Of a stretch of DNA of 64,000 bases, positions 48,081 through 56,477 are shown piece by piece. Every line of letters begins with the position of its first letter. Position 1 is the stretch's first letter. This stretch comes from Urinicoccus massiliensis (GTDB taxonomy: Bacteria; Bacillota; Clostridia; Tissierellales; Peptoniphilaceae): assembly GCF_900120405.1 (NCBI RefSeq), contig NZ_LT635493.1:1023452-1087451 (forward strand). The letters run 5' to 3'. The notes below the pieces were generated by a model, which saw nothing but the letters and a program-made list of their open reading frames with translations, was not told the DNA's origin and ran no database searches. The position numbers and the translations under genes are program-made.

Positions 48081-49703
48081 TTAATAAATAAGCTTGTCTA
48101 GGTCTTCTTGGACGCTAGTAATAGGGGAAATGTGGAACTTTTCCACAAGAACCTTTAAGACATTGGGGCTGATAAAGGCGGGAAGGCTGGGCCCTAGGTG
48201 GATATTTTGAACTCCTAGGGATAAAAGGGCCAAAAGCACAATGACTGCCTTTTGTTCATACCAGGCAATATTATAAACTAGGGGCAGGTCGTTTACGGAA
48301 TCCAGACCAAAGATTTCTGCCAGCTTTAGGGCAATTAAAACTAGGGAATAGGAATCGTTGCATTGGCCGGCATCCAGAACTCTAGGAATGCCTTGAATGT
48401 CGCCTAAGTTTAACTTGTTGTAGCGGTATTTTGCACAACCTGCTGTTAAAATGACCGTATCTTTGGGCAGGGCTTGGGCAAAGTCTGTATAATAGGACCG
48501 ACCCTTTTGCCGGCCGTCACAACCAGCCATGACAACGAATTTTTTAATGGCACCGGATTTTACGGCATCTACCACTTGGTCAGCCAAGGCAAAAACTTGA
48601 TTATGGGCAAAGCCACCAACTAGGCTTCCTTCTTCAATTTTTTCTGGAGCCGGGCAAGTCTTGGCCAGGGCAATGATTTCAGAAAAGTCTTTTTCTTCAC
48701 CAATTTCTCCAGGGATGTGCTTACAACCGGGGAATCCTGCAGCTCCTGTAGTGAAGAGCCGGTCCTTGTAGGACTCCTTGGGAGGAACGATGCAGTTGGT
48801 GGTCATAAGGATGGGGCCATTGAAGGACTCAAATTCTTCTTTTTGCTTCCACCAGGCATTTCCATAGTTACCGACAAAATGGGGGTACTTTTTAAAGGCG
48901 GGATAGTAGTTGGCCGGAAGCATTTCTGAATGGGTATAGATGTCTACACCGCTATCCTTACTTTGTTCCAAGAGCATCTCCATGTCCCTTAAATCATGGC
49001 CTGAAATAAGGATTCCGGGGTTTTTTCTGGGTTCCAGGGAAACTTCTGTCATTTCAGGATGGCCATAGGCCCGGGTGTTGGCTTGGTCCAAAAGGGCCAT
49101 GCCTTGAACCCCATAGTGGCCGGTTTTTAATACCAGGTCCACCATGTCATCAATGGATTTTTCTTCCAAGGTAGCCACTAGGGCATCTTGGATAAAGAGG
49201 TCAATTTCTTCGTTTTCTTCCAAGAGGACATTGGCGTGTTTGGTGTAGGCGCTGAGACCCTTTAGACCATAAATAGTCAACTCCCGTAGAGAACGTAGGT
49301 CCTCATCCTTGGTGGACAAGACACCAACTTGGGCTCCCTTTTCTAGAAGGGCTTGCTTGTCTTTTTCTTGGTAGAGGGCCGGACCAAAGAGGCCTTCTTG
49401 TTTGGAAACTTGCCTTCTTAGGTCTTCTTTGACTTGGATGGTTTTTTCAATGCTGGCCAAAAGGTCCTGGTCGGAAAAATTGGCATTGGTGATGGTTTTA
49501 AAGAGGTTTCCTGTAACCAGGTGGTTGATTTCCTTAGGGACTTGTTTTCCTTCTTTTCTAAGGGCCAGGGTCACTTGACTTAGGCCCTTGGTGACCCAAA
49601 TTAAAAGGTCTTGGAGGCAGGCTGTGGAAGCTTCTTTTCCACAGACGCCCTTAATTTGACAGCCTTGACCCTTGGCTGTTTCTTGACATTGGTAACAAAA
49701 CAT
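48081..49703 (-). CDS. hcp: Hybrid cluster protein / hydroxylamine reductase (class I)
   Basis: 540 residues from the ATG at 49703 (AAGGAGGAATTTT upstream); an in-frame ATG at 49724 is less likely. The N-terminal cluster ligands are Cys3, Cys6, Cys15 and Cys21 (CYQCQ...GCQIKGVCG), spacing C-x2-C-x8-C-x5-C as in class I Hcp of strict anaerobes. Hybrid-cluster ligands further on include [10 protein letters not shown] and [17 protein letters not shown]. The protein reduces hydroxylamine and handles NO or peroxynitrite stress. A Crp/Fnr regulator gene lies directly upstream on the same strand. Confidence 0.95.
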   Translation of the reverse strand: MFCYQCQETAKGQGCQIKGVCGKEASTACLQDLLIWVTKGLSQVTLALRKEGKQVPKEINHLVTGNLFKTITNANFSDQDLLASIEKTIQVKEDLRRQVSKQEGLFGPALYQEKDKQALLEKGAQVGVLSTKDEDLRSLRELTIYGLKGLSAYTKHANVLLEENEEIDLFIQDALVATLEEKSIDDMVDLVLKTGHYGVQGMALLDQANTRAYGHPEMTEVSLEPRKNPGILISGHDLRDMEMLLEQSKDSGVDIYTHSEMLPANYYPAFKKYPHFVGNYGNAWWKQKEEFESFNGPILMTTNCIVPPKESYKDRLFTTGAAGFPGCKHIPGEIGEEKDFSEIIALAKTCPAPEKIEEGSLVGGFAHNQVFALADQVVDAVKSGAIKKFVVMAGCDGRQKGRSYYTDFAQALPKDTVILTAGCAKYRYNKLNLGDIQGIPRVLDAGQCNDSYSLVLIALKLAEIFGLDSVNDLPLVYNIAWYEQKAVIVLLALLSLGVQNIHLGPSLPAFISPNVLKVLVEKFHISPITSVQEDLDKLIY

Positions 49704-49742
49704 AAAATTCCTCCTTTGATTCATACTTTCCTAACTAAGACA

Positions 49743-49786
49743 AGTATAAAGCTCTGGTAAGGAGGAATTCTGTAACATATGCTACA
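49743..49786 (-). promoter_or_regulatory. hcp promoter with Crp/Fnr-type operator
   Basis: On the minus strand a -10 TATACT (49748-49743) has no good -35. A near-perfect palindrome TGTAACATATGCTACA (49771-49786) is centred about 42 bp upstream of the predicted start (near 49736), the position used by class II Crp/Fnr activation. The site also overlaps the stop codon of the regulator gene. Confidence 0.7.
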
Positions 49787-50405
49787 ATATTTCATTTAAA
49801 AGAGAAATTGTTCGTCTGTCTATGGAAATCAAACCATCTTCTTGCATCTTGGACAGTTCGCGAGACAGGCTGGGCCGGGGAACGGCTAGGATTTCAGCCC
49901 ATTTTTCCCGGCTAAAGTCCAAGACCACCTGGCCATTTTTTTGTCTTTGGGCCAGGTCCATGAGGATTTTTTCCCTCAAGGAGGGGGCTGTTTGGACCAT
50001 GAGCTTTTGGTTGAGGGTGTAGGCCTTGGAGGCCAGGAGCCGGACCAGGTTTTTGGCAATTTTTTCCTGACTCTTGTTGCCCAAGGTCCTTAAGACGGCT
50101 TGGGCTGGAATTTTTAAAATGACAGATTCTTCCTTGGCCCAGGCAGAATAGTCAAAGGGGATGGCCAAAAGGGCATAGACTTCTCCAAAGATGGAATGTT
50201 CTTGAGAAAAATGGGCAACAACTGTCTGGCGGCCACTGGGGGAAAGTTGGTCTACTTCCACACGGCCCCTTAAAAGGACATAGATATCTAGTGCTTCTTG
50301 GCCTTCTTGAAAGATGGCTTGGCCAGGACCATACACTTGGGTCATGGCCTTGGACCAGAGGATAAAATCTTGAAATTCTTCTGGGCTTAATCCGTTAAAT
50401 AACAT
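49782..50405 (-). CDS. Crp/Fnr-family transcriptional regulator (probable hcp activator)
   Basis: 207 residues. The cNMP-binding-type beta-barrel spans about 15-125 (GPGQAIFQEGQEALDIYVLLRGRVEV), followed by the dimer helix and the HTH_Crp domain (about 150-205; WAEILAVPRPSLSRELSKMQEDGLI). There are no N-terminal Cys ligands for an Fnr iron-sulfur cluster, so a heme or small-ligand sensor of the HcpR kind is more likely. It lies 78 bp upstream of hcp; the operator between them suggests direct control. Confidence 0.85.
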   Translation of the reverse strand: MLFNGLSPEEFQDFILWSKAMTQVYGPGQAIFQEGQEALDIYVLLRGRVEVDQLSPSGRQTVVAHFSQEHSIFGEVYALLAIPFDYSAWAKEESVILKIPAQAVLRTLGNKSQEKIAKNLVRLLASKAYTLNQKLMVQTAPSLREKILMDLAQRQKNGQVVLDFSREKWAEILAVPRPSLSRELSKMQEDGLISIDRRTISLLNEIL

Positions 50406-50489
50406 GGGACCTCCTTGACTTGGGACATAAATGGGCTATGTACTATACAAGTTATTATAAGAGAAAAGTCAGCAAATGAAAAGTTTGAC

Positions 50490-50642
50490 TAGATTTTAGG
50501 AAAAGTGCTCAATGGTTTAAAAATGGGAGATGAAGGCTATGGAGACTAGGGGAAATCCAAAAAATCCAGCTTAAGTATGTCCTCTTAGATGATCAGACCT
50601 AGTTTTCGGAATAAAAAACCACCCAGTTACGGGTGGTTTTCC
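50490..50642 (+). repeat. Decayed copy C of the nifK-end/ecfS locus with internal deletion
   Basis: 50490-50552 repeats the NifK-like 3' end and ECF S start (AATGGTTTAAAAATGGGAGA, GAAGGCTATGGAGACTAGGG). From 50553 it joins directly to the ECF S 3' end (AAATCCAAAAAATCCAGC, TTAGATGATCAGA) and its terminator. About 650 bp of ecfS are missing; the junction has microhomology (GGAAATCC). The retained hairpin 50613-50640 now serves as terminator for tyrS. Confidence 0.88.
50613..50640. terminator. Terminator of tyrS (minus strand)
   Basis: ACCACCC-AGTTAC-GGGTGGT with A6 on the left, which reads as T6 on the minus strand. Derived from the ecfS terminator copy. Confidence 0.85.
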
Positions 50643-50657
50643 TAGTTCTTAGGATGC

Positions 50658-51884
50658 TTATTTCAAGACCAATTTATGGTAGACTTTTTTCCCCTTTCTT
50701 AAAAGGAGTTGGCCGTCTTTAAAGAGGTCTTTGGTGATTTCTTGGTCAAAGGCCTTGGCTTTTTCTTCTCCAATGGTGATACCACCTTGGTCTACCAGTC
50801 GGCGGCCTTCGCTGTTGGTCTTGACGAAGCCCACAAGTTTAATCAGGTCAATGACGGTCTTGTTTTCGGCCAGGGTTTTTTCGTCAATTTCTGTAGTGGG
50901 TACATTGTCTAGGGATCCGCCTTGGCCGAAAAGGGCCTTGGCAGCTTCCTTGGCCTTGTCGGCTTCTTCCTTGGAGTGGATGTCTTTGACAATTTCATAG
51001 GCCAAAACTTCCTTGGCCTTGTTGAGGTCGGCGCCTTCCAGGCTTGCGTATTGGTCGATTTCTTCCAGGGAAAGGTGGGTTAGGAGTTTCATAAATTTAA
51101 TGACGTCCCGGTCATCCACATTTCGCATGTATTGGAAGAGTTCGTAGGGGGATGTTTTTTCCGGATCCAACCAGATGGTGCCGGATTCGGTTTTACCCAT
51201 TTTTTTCCCTTCTGCAGTGGTTAAAAGCTTGAAGGTCATGGCATAGACCTTGTCTTGTTCTAGCTTGCGAACCAGCTCGTAGCCTCCAATCATGTTGGAC
51301 CATTGGTCGGACCCGCCTAATTCTAGGCGGCAGTTAAAGTCTCGATAGAGCTTCAAGAAGTCGTAGGACTGCATGAGCATGTAGGAGAATTCAAAGAAGG
51401 TCAGGCCTTGGTCCATACGGTTTTTGTAGCAGTCAAAGGTCAACATCCGGTTGACGGTAAAGTGGACGCCAATTTCCCGCATGAAGTCGACAAAGTTCAG
51501 GTTTAAAAGCCAGTCCTTGTTGTTGGTAAAGTGGCCCTTGCCATTGTCAAAATCCAGGAAGTGGCGGAGTTGACGTTTAAATTGTTCGGCATTGTAGTCG
51601 ATGGTTTCTTCGGTCATGATTTTCCGCATGTCGTTTTTGCCGGAGGGGTCCCCAATCATGGTGGTTCCGCCACCAATGAGGGCGATGGGGATGTGGCCGG
51701 CTCTTTGCATGTGTTGCATAACCATAATTTGTAGGTAGTGGCCCAGGGTCAGGCTGTCGGCAGTACAGTCGAAGCCAATGTAAAAGGTAATGGGCTCTTT
51801 GCCTAAAATTTCCCTTAATTCTTTTTCGTCGGTGGACTGGTCAACGTAGCCTCTTTCCACCAAGATATCATATACGTTTTGCAT
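50658..51884 (-). CDS. tyrS: Tyrosyl-tRNA synthetase
   Basis: 408 residues, AGGAGGAAAG before the ATG. Class I catalytic core with the HIGH-type motif LTLGHY (about 45) and the KMSKS-type motif KKMGKTESG (about 230), followed by the anticodon region and a C-terminal S4 RNA-binding domain (about 340-405). It charges tRNA-Tyr. Expression is governed by the T-box leader directly upstream. Confidence 0.97.
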   Translation of the reverse strand: MQNVYDILVERGYVDQSTDEKELREILGKEPITFYIGFDCTADSLTLGHYLQIMVMQHMQRAGHIPIALIGGGTTMIGDPSGKNDMRKIMTEETIDYNAEQFKRQLRHFLDFDNGKGHFTNNKDWLLNLNFVDFMREIGVHFTVNRMLTFDCYKNRMDQGLTFFEFSYMLMQSYDFLKLYRDFNCRLELGGSDQWSNMIGGYELVRKLEQDKVYAMTFKLLTTAEGKKMGKTESGTIWLDPEKTSPYELFQYMRNVDDRDVIKFMKLLTHLSLEEIDQYASLEGADLNKAKEVLAYEIVKDIHSKEEADKAKEAAKALFGQGGSLDNVPTTEIDEKTLAENKTVIDLIKLVGFVKTNSEGRRLVDQGGITIGEEKAKAFDQEITKDLFKDGQLLLRKGKKVYHKLVLK

Positions 51885-51895
51885 ACTTTCCTCCT

Positions 51896-52066
51896 AAAAT
51901 AAAAAAAGCCTCCGCTTGTGAAAGGACGAATGGATCGTGGTACCACCTTTCTTCGCGAATGCCTCATTTGACTATAAACTCCATCAGTGTAATTTCTCGG
52001 GAAGGACCTGCCCCTTGCCGGTACTGGGTTGATGTCTTCGTTTTATGAACTTACTCCCATCTTAGC
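51896..52066 (-). promoter_or_regulatory. T-box riboswitch (tRNA-Tyr) upstream of tyrS
   Basis: On the minus strand the conserved antiterminator T-box AAAGGTGGTACCACG is present (complement of about 51936-51951). The stem I specifier loop reads GAGAAATTACAC, with TAC (51991-51989) as the tyrosine specifier codon. A GC-rich segment and a T7 run before the start codon form the terminator. Uncharged tRNA-Tyr would stabilise read-through. Confidence 0.93.
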
Positions 52067-52149
52067 ATAGCTTGTGGGGAAGGTCAAACACTTTTTATTT
52101 TTATGACCGGAGGGGACTTTTTGTGTATAATAAACATGAGGTGAGTCCA

Positions 52150-53283
52150 ATGATCGGGATTGATTTATGCCAAATTCAAAGGCTGGAGAGGATTTATAAA
52201 AAACATGGGGACCGGTTTATCAACTGGGTCTTTAGTCCCAAGGAGCAGGCTTATTTAAGGAAGCGGAAGATGGCCCCCAGGACCATGGCGGGGCTTTTTG
52301 CTGCCAAGGAGGCCATGGCCAAGGCCCTGGGTCGGGGGATTGGCCCTGTGGCCTTAAGGGATTTAGAGGTGGGTCATGGGCCAGGACCTTGGGGGGCCTG
52401 GAAGGGCTACCGTTTTGACCTGTCCATTAGCCATGAGGGGGACTATGCCCTGGCTGTGGCCCGGATTCGAGAGTCGGGGCCTAGTTTTTCCCTGCCTGAA
52501 TTTTTACAGGGCCAGTTGAAAAAAAGAGAGTTGAATGCCCACAAGGGGTCTGTAGGCAAGCTGGCTCTTTTGGCTGGAAGGAGGGGGATGGTAGGGGCCT
52601 TTGTCTATGCTGCCAAGGCCCTTTATCGGTCGGGAGCCGGTATGGTTTTCGGCCTGGTGGACCCAGAGGACCAGCCGGTCTTTACCCTGGCGGCTCCAGA
52701 GGTGGTCTTGCGGGACCGAAAGTCTGGTCTCGCACCTCTTTTGGACCAGGTGGATGCCCTGGTTTTAGGTCCGGGCCTAGGACCGGAAGACCCGGCCCTG
52801 GCAGAGGGGCTTTCTGCTCCTATAAAAAAGGTGGTGGATGCAGGTGGTCTTACCTATTTAAGTGGCCTGGACCAGCTTCCGGACCTAAGGGGGGCTGTCT
52901 TGACCCCCCATGAGGCTGAAGCCCAAAGGCTCTTCCACTGCCAGGCCCCCCGGCAAGACCTTATGACCCTGGCCAAGGACTTTGCCCGGGACAAAAATTG
53001 CGTGTTTGTCTTAAAGGGTCCCGAAACTTATGTGACGGATGGCCACCGGGACTATGTCAATTCCACTGGCAATCCCTCCATGGCTGTGGCAGGAATGGGG
53101 GACTGCCTTTCCGGAATCATTGGCTATTATTTGACGGCTTTGGAGGACCCCTTTTTGGCGGCCTCCATGGGGGTCTTTGTCCATGGGGCTGCCGGGGACC
53201 TGGCCAATGAAAAGTATGGCCAATCCTTAATGCCCCTGGATGTCATTGAAGAAATTCCCCAGGTCCTAAAAAAGATTTTATAG
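52150..53283 (+). CDS. Fusion of holo-ACP synthase (AcpS) and NAD(P)H-hydrate dehydratase (NnrD)
   Basis: 377 residues from the ATG at 52150 (GAGGTGAG upstream); the open frame extends further 5' without support. Residues 1-115 are AcpS: MIGIDLCQIQRLE, FAAKEAMAKALGRG (metal and CoA binding) and SISHEGDYALAVA. Residues about 140-377 are the NnrD/ribokinase-like domain: GSVGKLALLAG, VLGPGLG, and STGNPSMAVAGMGDCLSGII, the conserved C-terminal motif. AcpS loads phosphopantetheine on acyl carrier protein; NnrD repairs hydrated NAD(P)H using ADP. The usual NnrE epimerase domain is absent and no nnrE is adjacent. Confidence 0.93.
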   Translation: MIGIDLCQIQRLERIYKKHGDRFINWVFSPKEQAYLRKRKMAPRTMAGLFAAKEAMAKALGRGIGPVALRDLEVGHGPGPWGAWKGYRFDLSISHEGDYALAVARIRESGPSFSLPEFLQGQLKKRELNAHKGSVGKLALLAGRRGMVGAFVYAAKALYRSGAGMVFGLVDPEDQPVFTLAAPEVVLRDRKSGLAPLLDQVDALVLGPGLGPEDPALAEGLSAPIKKVVDAGGLTYLSGLDQLPDLRGAVLTPHEAEAQRLFHCQAPRQDLMTLAKDFARDKNCVFVLKGPETYVTDGHRDYVNSTGNPSMAVAGMGDCLSGIIGYYLTALEDPFLAASMGVFVHGAAGDLANEKYGQSLMPLDVIEEIPQVLKKIL

Positions 53284-53359
53284 TTTTTATTTTGGAGAAT
53301 ATGGCTGGAAAATGGCTCAAGGACTAAAATCCCTGTGCTTTTACCAGCCATAAGACCAT

Positions 53360-53388
53360 TTGACAATCGTTTTTTTTCTTTTTATAAT
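53360..53388 (+). promoter_or_regulatory. Consensus promoter of mazF
   Basis: TTGACA (53360-53365), 17-bp spacer, TATAAT (53383-53388), 30 bp before the mazF start. It lies after a hairpin ATGGCTGG...CCAGCCAT (53301-53351). Confidence 0.85.
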
Positions 53389-53417
53389 GGATATGCGGAG
53401 TCCTAAAAGGTGAAATT

Positions 53418-53762
53418 ATGATAGTTAAGCGAGGAGATCTGTTTTACGCAGATTTAAGCCCTGTAGTGGGGTCAGAACAAGGAGGCGTCAGGCCAGTCGT
53501 CATTATGCAAAATGATGTTGGAAATAAATATTCACCGACAACAATCGTTGCTGCAATTACTTCTCAATTAAACAAGGCAAAGTTACCAACCCATGTTGGT
53601 GTAAGTGCTGAAGAGTTTGGCTTGCCAAAAAACTCCGTTGTACTTTTGGAGCAGATACGGACCATTGATAAGAAAAGACTTCGCGATAAAATTGGTTGTT
53701 TTAAAGAAGAAACGATGCACAATATTGAGAAGGCTGCGCGGGTTAGTTTGGGTTTAAAATAA
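53418..53762 (+). CDS. mazF: MazF/PemK-family endoribonuclease (EndoA-like)
   Basis: 114 residues, AAAAGGTGA upstream. Strong match to EndoA/MazF of Firmicutes: [40 protein letters not shown], and [13 protein letters not shown]. The Arg in GGVRPV and the TS.L segment correspond to the catalytic region. It cleaves mRNA at short specific sequences. No mazE-like antitoxin gene is seen in the 135 bp before it, where Bacillus-type operons carry one; it has its own strong promoter and terminator. Confidence 0.95.
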   Translation: MIVKRGDLFYADLSPVVGSEQGGVRPVVIMQNDVGNKYSPTTIVAAITSQLNKAKLPTHVGVSAEEFGLPKNSVVLLEQIRTIDKKRLRDKIGCFKEETMHNIEKAARVSLGLK

Positions 53763-53778
53763 CGCCTACATAGAAAAG

Positions 53779-53804
53779 ACACCCCCTTGTGGGGTGTTTT
53801 TTCG
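53779..53804 (+). terminator. Terminator of mazF
   Basis: ACACCCC (53779-53785) pairs with GGGGTGT (53791-53797), then T's. Confidence 0.88.
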
Positions 53805-53892
53805 TGAAGATTTTCGGCCAAGGAAGAAAATTACAATGTTTTTCTACTAAGGAGCCGGTTTTTTGGTATAATAGAAAAAAAGGAGGATGACT

Positions 53893-54318
53893 ATGAAAAA
53901 GACTGTTGCAGTCCTAGGGATTTTGAGCCTAGCCTTAATTGGTGGAAATGCCATCTATGGAACGGAAAAAGATCCGGTGGTGACTGTTTCCTATCTCAAT
54001 GAAAAGTTAGCTCAGTTAAAAAATACAGGCGGAGCCGGTATGGCATCCACAGGAAGCGAAATGAAGCTGGTGGAATTAAAGGCAGGAGACCGGATTATTG
54101 CCGCTGCAGGAAGCGAATTAATCCTCCGGTCAGGAGAAGCCACAGCCATTGCCACAGACCTGGGTGGCTTAAGTGACTTAACCAAGGGAAAAGATATCAA
54201 GCATGCCCGTCAAGTAGAAAGAGACCATTTACTGGTTATCCCAAGAAGTGACGGCCGGGGCCTATTGGCCAAGACCAGCGCTCTTGTTCTTGTCCGGGGA
54301 TCCTATAGTGTAAAATAA
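53893..54318 (+). CDS. Small secreted protein, first gene of the wall-polysaccharide cluster
   Basis: 141 residues. The ATG at 53893 is chosen over that at 53887 because AGGAGG touches the latter. A signal-peptide-like helix (VAVLGILSLALIGGNAIYG) is followed by VVTVSYLNEKLAQL and a beta-rich domain with AAAGSELILRSGEATAI and HLLVIPRSDGRGLLAKT. A similar small conserved protein occurs in other Clostridia, of unknown function (recollection, not verified). It is 11 bp before the glycosyltransferase gene. Confidence 0.7.
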   Translation: MKKTVAVLGILSLALIGGNAIYGTEKDPVVTVSYLNEKLAQLKNTGGAGMASTGSEMKLVELKAGDRIIAAAGSELILRSGEATAIATDLGGLSDLTKGKDIKHARQVERDHLLVIPRSDGRGLLAKTSALVLVRGSYSVK

Positions 54319-54329
54319 AGGAGCCATTT

Positions 54330-55445
54330 ATGAAGTCAGTTCTCCACTTAATTAGCGGAGGCGATGCAGGAGGGGCGAAAACCCATCTCTATGCTTTGAT
54401 GCAGGGACTCCAGGGCCGGGTTCACACAAAGGTCATTTGTTTTATCAAGGACACCTTTTACCGCCAGGGAAAGGAATTGGGCCTAGACATCGAAGTTGTA
54501 GAACAAAGGAGCCGCTTTGACATTCGTGTCATGAAAGAGGTCTCAAAAAAGGCGCGAGAAATGCACGCGGACATTCTCCATTGTCATGGGGCTCGTGCCA
54601 ATTTTAATGCCCTTTTTTACAAGGGGGACCAAGTTCGGGTCACCACGATCCACAGCGACTATCTTTTAGATTTTAAGGACAATTTTTTTAAGGATAAGAT
54701 TTTTACACCCTTAAATTCCTATGCCTTGAGAAAGTTTGACTACTATATTGCCGTTACTGAAAATTTTAAAAAGATGCTCATAGACCGGGGCTTTCCCAAG
54801 GACAGGATTTTTGTCATCTACAATGGGATCGACATGTATAGCCAGGAAGAAAAGGTGGACCCCAAGAGCTTTTACCAAAGGTATGGCCTGGAAGATAATG
54901 GCAAGTTTACCTTTGGTATTGTGGCCCGTCTAGATGCCAACAAAGACCAAAAGACTATGATTGAGGCCTTTCACAAGAGTGGCCTCAAGGGCAAGGCCCG
55001 GGTCTTGATTGCTGGTGATGGACCGGAAGGTCACCGGCTCAAGGAAAGGGTCAAGGACTATGGCCTGGAAGAGGATATCTTCTTTTTAGGGGGGATTCAA
55101 GACCCCTACTCCCTCTACCAAGCCATCGATGTCAATGTCCTCTGTTCCTTAAGCGAAAGCTTTCCCTATGCCCTTTTAGAGGGGGCCAAGGAAAAGAAGG
55201 CGGCCATTGCCAGTCGGATTGGGGGGATTCCCGAAATGATCCGGCCAGGCCAAGATGGTTACTTATTTGATCCGGGAGATGATGAGGCCTTAAAGGACAT
55301 TTTGGTCCACTGCTATGAAAACCGGGACCAGGTGAAAGAAATGGGCCAAAGTTTCCACCAAAGGGTGGAAGAAAAATTTAGCGTTACCTCCATGGCCAAG
55401 GTCCATGAGGAAATTTATGCTGAAATACTTAGGAGAGGAAAGTAA
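54330..55445 (+). CDS. Glycosyltransferase family 4 (GT-B)
   Basis: 371 residues. N-terminal Rossmann half with LISGGDAGGAKTHLYAL (about 7-23), linker, and C-terminal donor domain with FGIVARLDANKDQKTMIEAF and the E-x7-E type motif SESFPYALLEGAKE (about 280). No membrane segments. It probably adds a sugar to an undecaprenyl-linked wall polysaccharide; donor and acceptor are unknown. Embedded in the csaB/tagA cluster. Confidence 0.9.
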   Translation: MKSVLHLISGGDAGGAKTHLYALMQGLQGRVHTKVICFIKDTFYRQGKELGLDIEVVEQRSRFDIRVMKEVSKKAREMHADILHCHGARANFNALFYKGDQVRVTTIHSDYLLDFKDNFFKDKIFTPLNSYALRKFDYYIAVTENFKKMLIDRGFPKDRIFVIYNGIDMYSQEEKVDPKSFYQRYGLEDNGKFTFGIVARLDANKDQKTMIEAFHKSGLKGKARVLIAGDGPEGHRLKERVKDYGLEEDIFFLGGIQDPYSLYQAIDVNVLCSLSESFPYALLEGAKEKKAAIASRIGGIPEMIRPGQDGYLFDPGDDEALKDILVHCYENRDQVKEMGQSFHQRVEEKFSVTSMAKVHEEIYAEILRRGK

Positions 55446-55448
55446 AGT

Positions 55449-55943
55449 TTGAAGATGATCGATCAAAAGGGCCGCTTGTTCGGCCTAATCAATATTATTG
55501 ACCTTTTATTTATCTTAATTATTCTCTTTGCCCTAGTGGGCGGGGTTAAAAAATACCAACAAAAAGTACCGGTAGCTGAAGGGACCAAGGAAGGAACTGT
55601 AACCTTTATGGTAACCAATGTCCGGCAATTATCCATTGACCAAATGGTCCTGGGAGACCAAATCTACCACTATGACAAGGGGGGCTTGGTTGGAAGTATT
55701 GAAGAGGTAAAGTCTGAACCCTATACCGACCGACTGGACTACCAAGGCCAATGGATTGAAGCTCCTGTTCCCGGTAAATACCAAGCCTACCTCAAGGTCA
55801 AGGTGGACTATATTGAGTCCCAAGATGCCTATACTGTCGGGGGAGAAGCCATGCGGGTAGGAAGTGAATACCGGTTAAAGACCAAGAGAAACACCTTTTA
55901 TGGAACCTGCATTGACATGTCAGTCCTCCACAAGGGAAACTAG
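55449..55943 (+). CDS. DUF4330 membrane protein
   Basis: 164 residues; TTG at 55449 sits at better distance from GGAGAGGAAAG than the ATG at 55455, so the start is uncertain by two codons. One N-terminal membrane helix (INIIDLLFILIILFALVGGV) is followed by an extracytoplasmic beta-domain (VTFMVTNVRQLSIDQM; GLVGSIEEVKSEP), the DUF4330 plan. These proteins are regularly found in Firmicute polysaccharide clusters; role unknown. Confidence 0.85.
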   Translation: MKMIDQKGRLFGLINIIDLLFILIILFALVGGVKKYQQKVPVAEGTKEGTVTFMVTNVRQLSIDQMVLGDQIYHYDKGGLVGSIEEVKSEPYTDRLDYQGQWIEAPVPGKYQAYLKVKVDYIESQDAYTVGGEAMRVGSEYRLKTKRNTFYGTCIDMSVLHKGN

Positions 55944-55958
55944 GAAGGAGGGTCAGAC

Positions 55959-56477
55959 ATGCTGAAAAACAGTGTGCTTGTCTACCGAATCCGGGCCCTT
56001 GTTGGATTTTTAAATGCCTATTATGAAAAATCAATCTCTCAAAAGATTTTTTCCAAGCTGGGCCAGGGTCTTTCCCTAGTTTTAGGGGGGTCTTTCCTGG
56101 CTCGCTTGGGGAAAAAGTCCCTGGATGGAGCCTATGTCAACCGGGCCCTTTCCGGCCTTTACAGGGGCCTGGACCGGGGAGGACAAAGGCTGACGAATTG
56201 GAAGGAATCTGCTAGGGGTCCCTCTCTTTTGGGAGCCTATGCCAGCCAATTTAAGGACCCCCTGGAAGGCCTTTGCGGCCTGGGCTGGACCTTGTTTTTC
56301 TGGTCCCTGGTCTTAGGAGTATTGAGACCCAGGAAGCTTTTGCTGGTCCTGGCCCTTTTGGGTCTTGGCCTGGCCTTGACCCAGACCTGGGTTCGATTGG
56401 CCAGGGAATCTGTCCTGGCCCGGGGGCTTCTTTGGACCAAGGACTTGATCTATGAGGAGGATGACCATGAAAAATAA
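55959..56477 (+). CDS. Uncharacterised membrane protein in the polysaccharide cluster
   Basis: 172 residues, GGAGGG upstream of the ATG. Basic N-terminal region with an amphipathic stretch (about 35-50), and two clear membrane helices at about 108-123 and 127-142. No known domain recognised. It overlaps the O-antigen-ligase-like gene by 11 bp, so it is co-translated with it, perhaps as an accessory subunit. Confidence 0.75.
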   Translation: MLKNSVLVYRIRALVGFLNAYYEKSISQKIFSKLGQGLSLVLGGSFLARLGKKSLDGAYVNRALSGLYRGLDRGGQRLTNWKESARGPSLLGAYASQFKDPLEGLCGLGWTLFFWSLVLGVLRPRKLLLVLALLGLGLALTQTWVRLARESVLARGLLWTKDLIYEEDDHEK

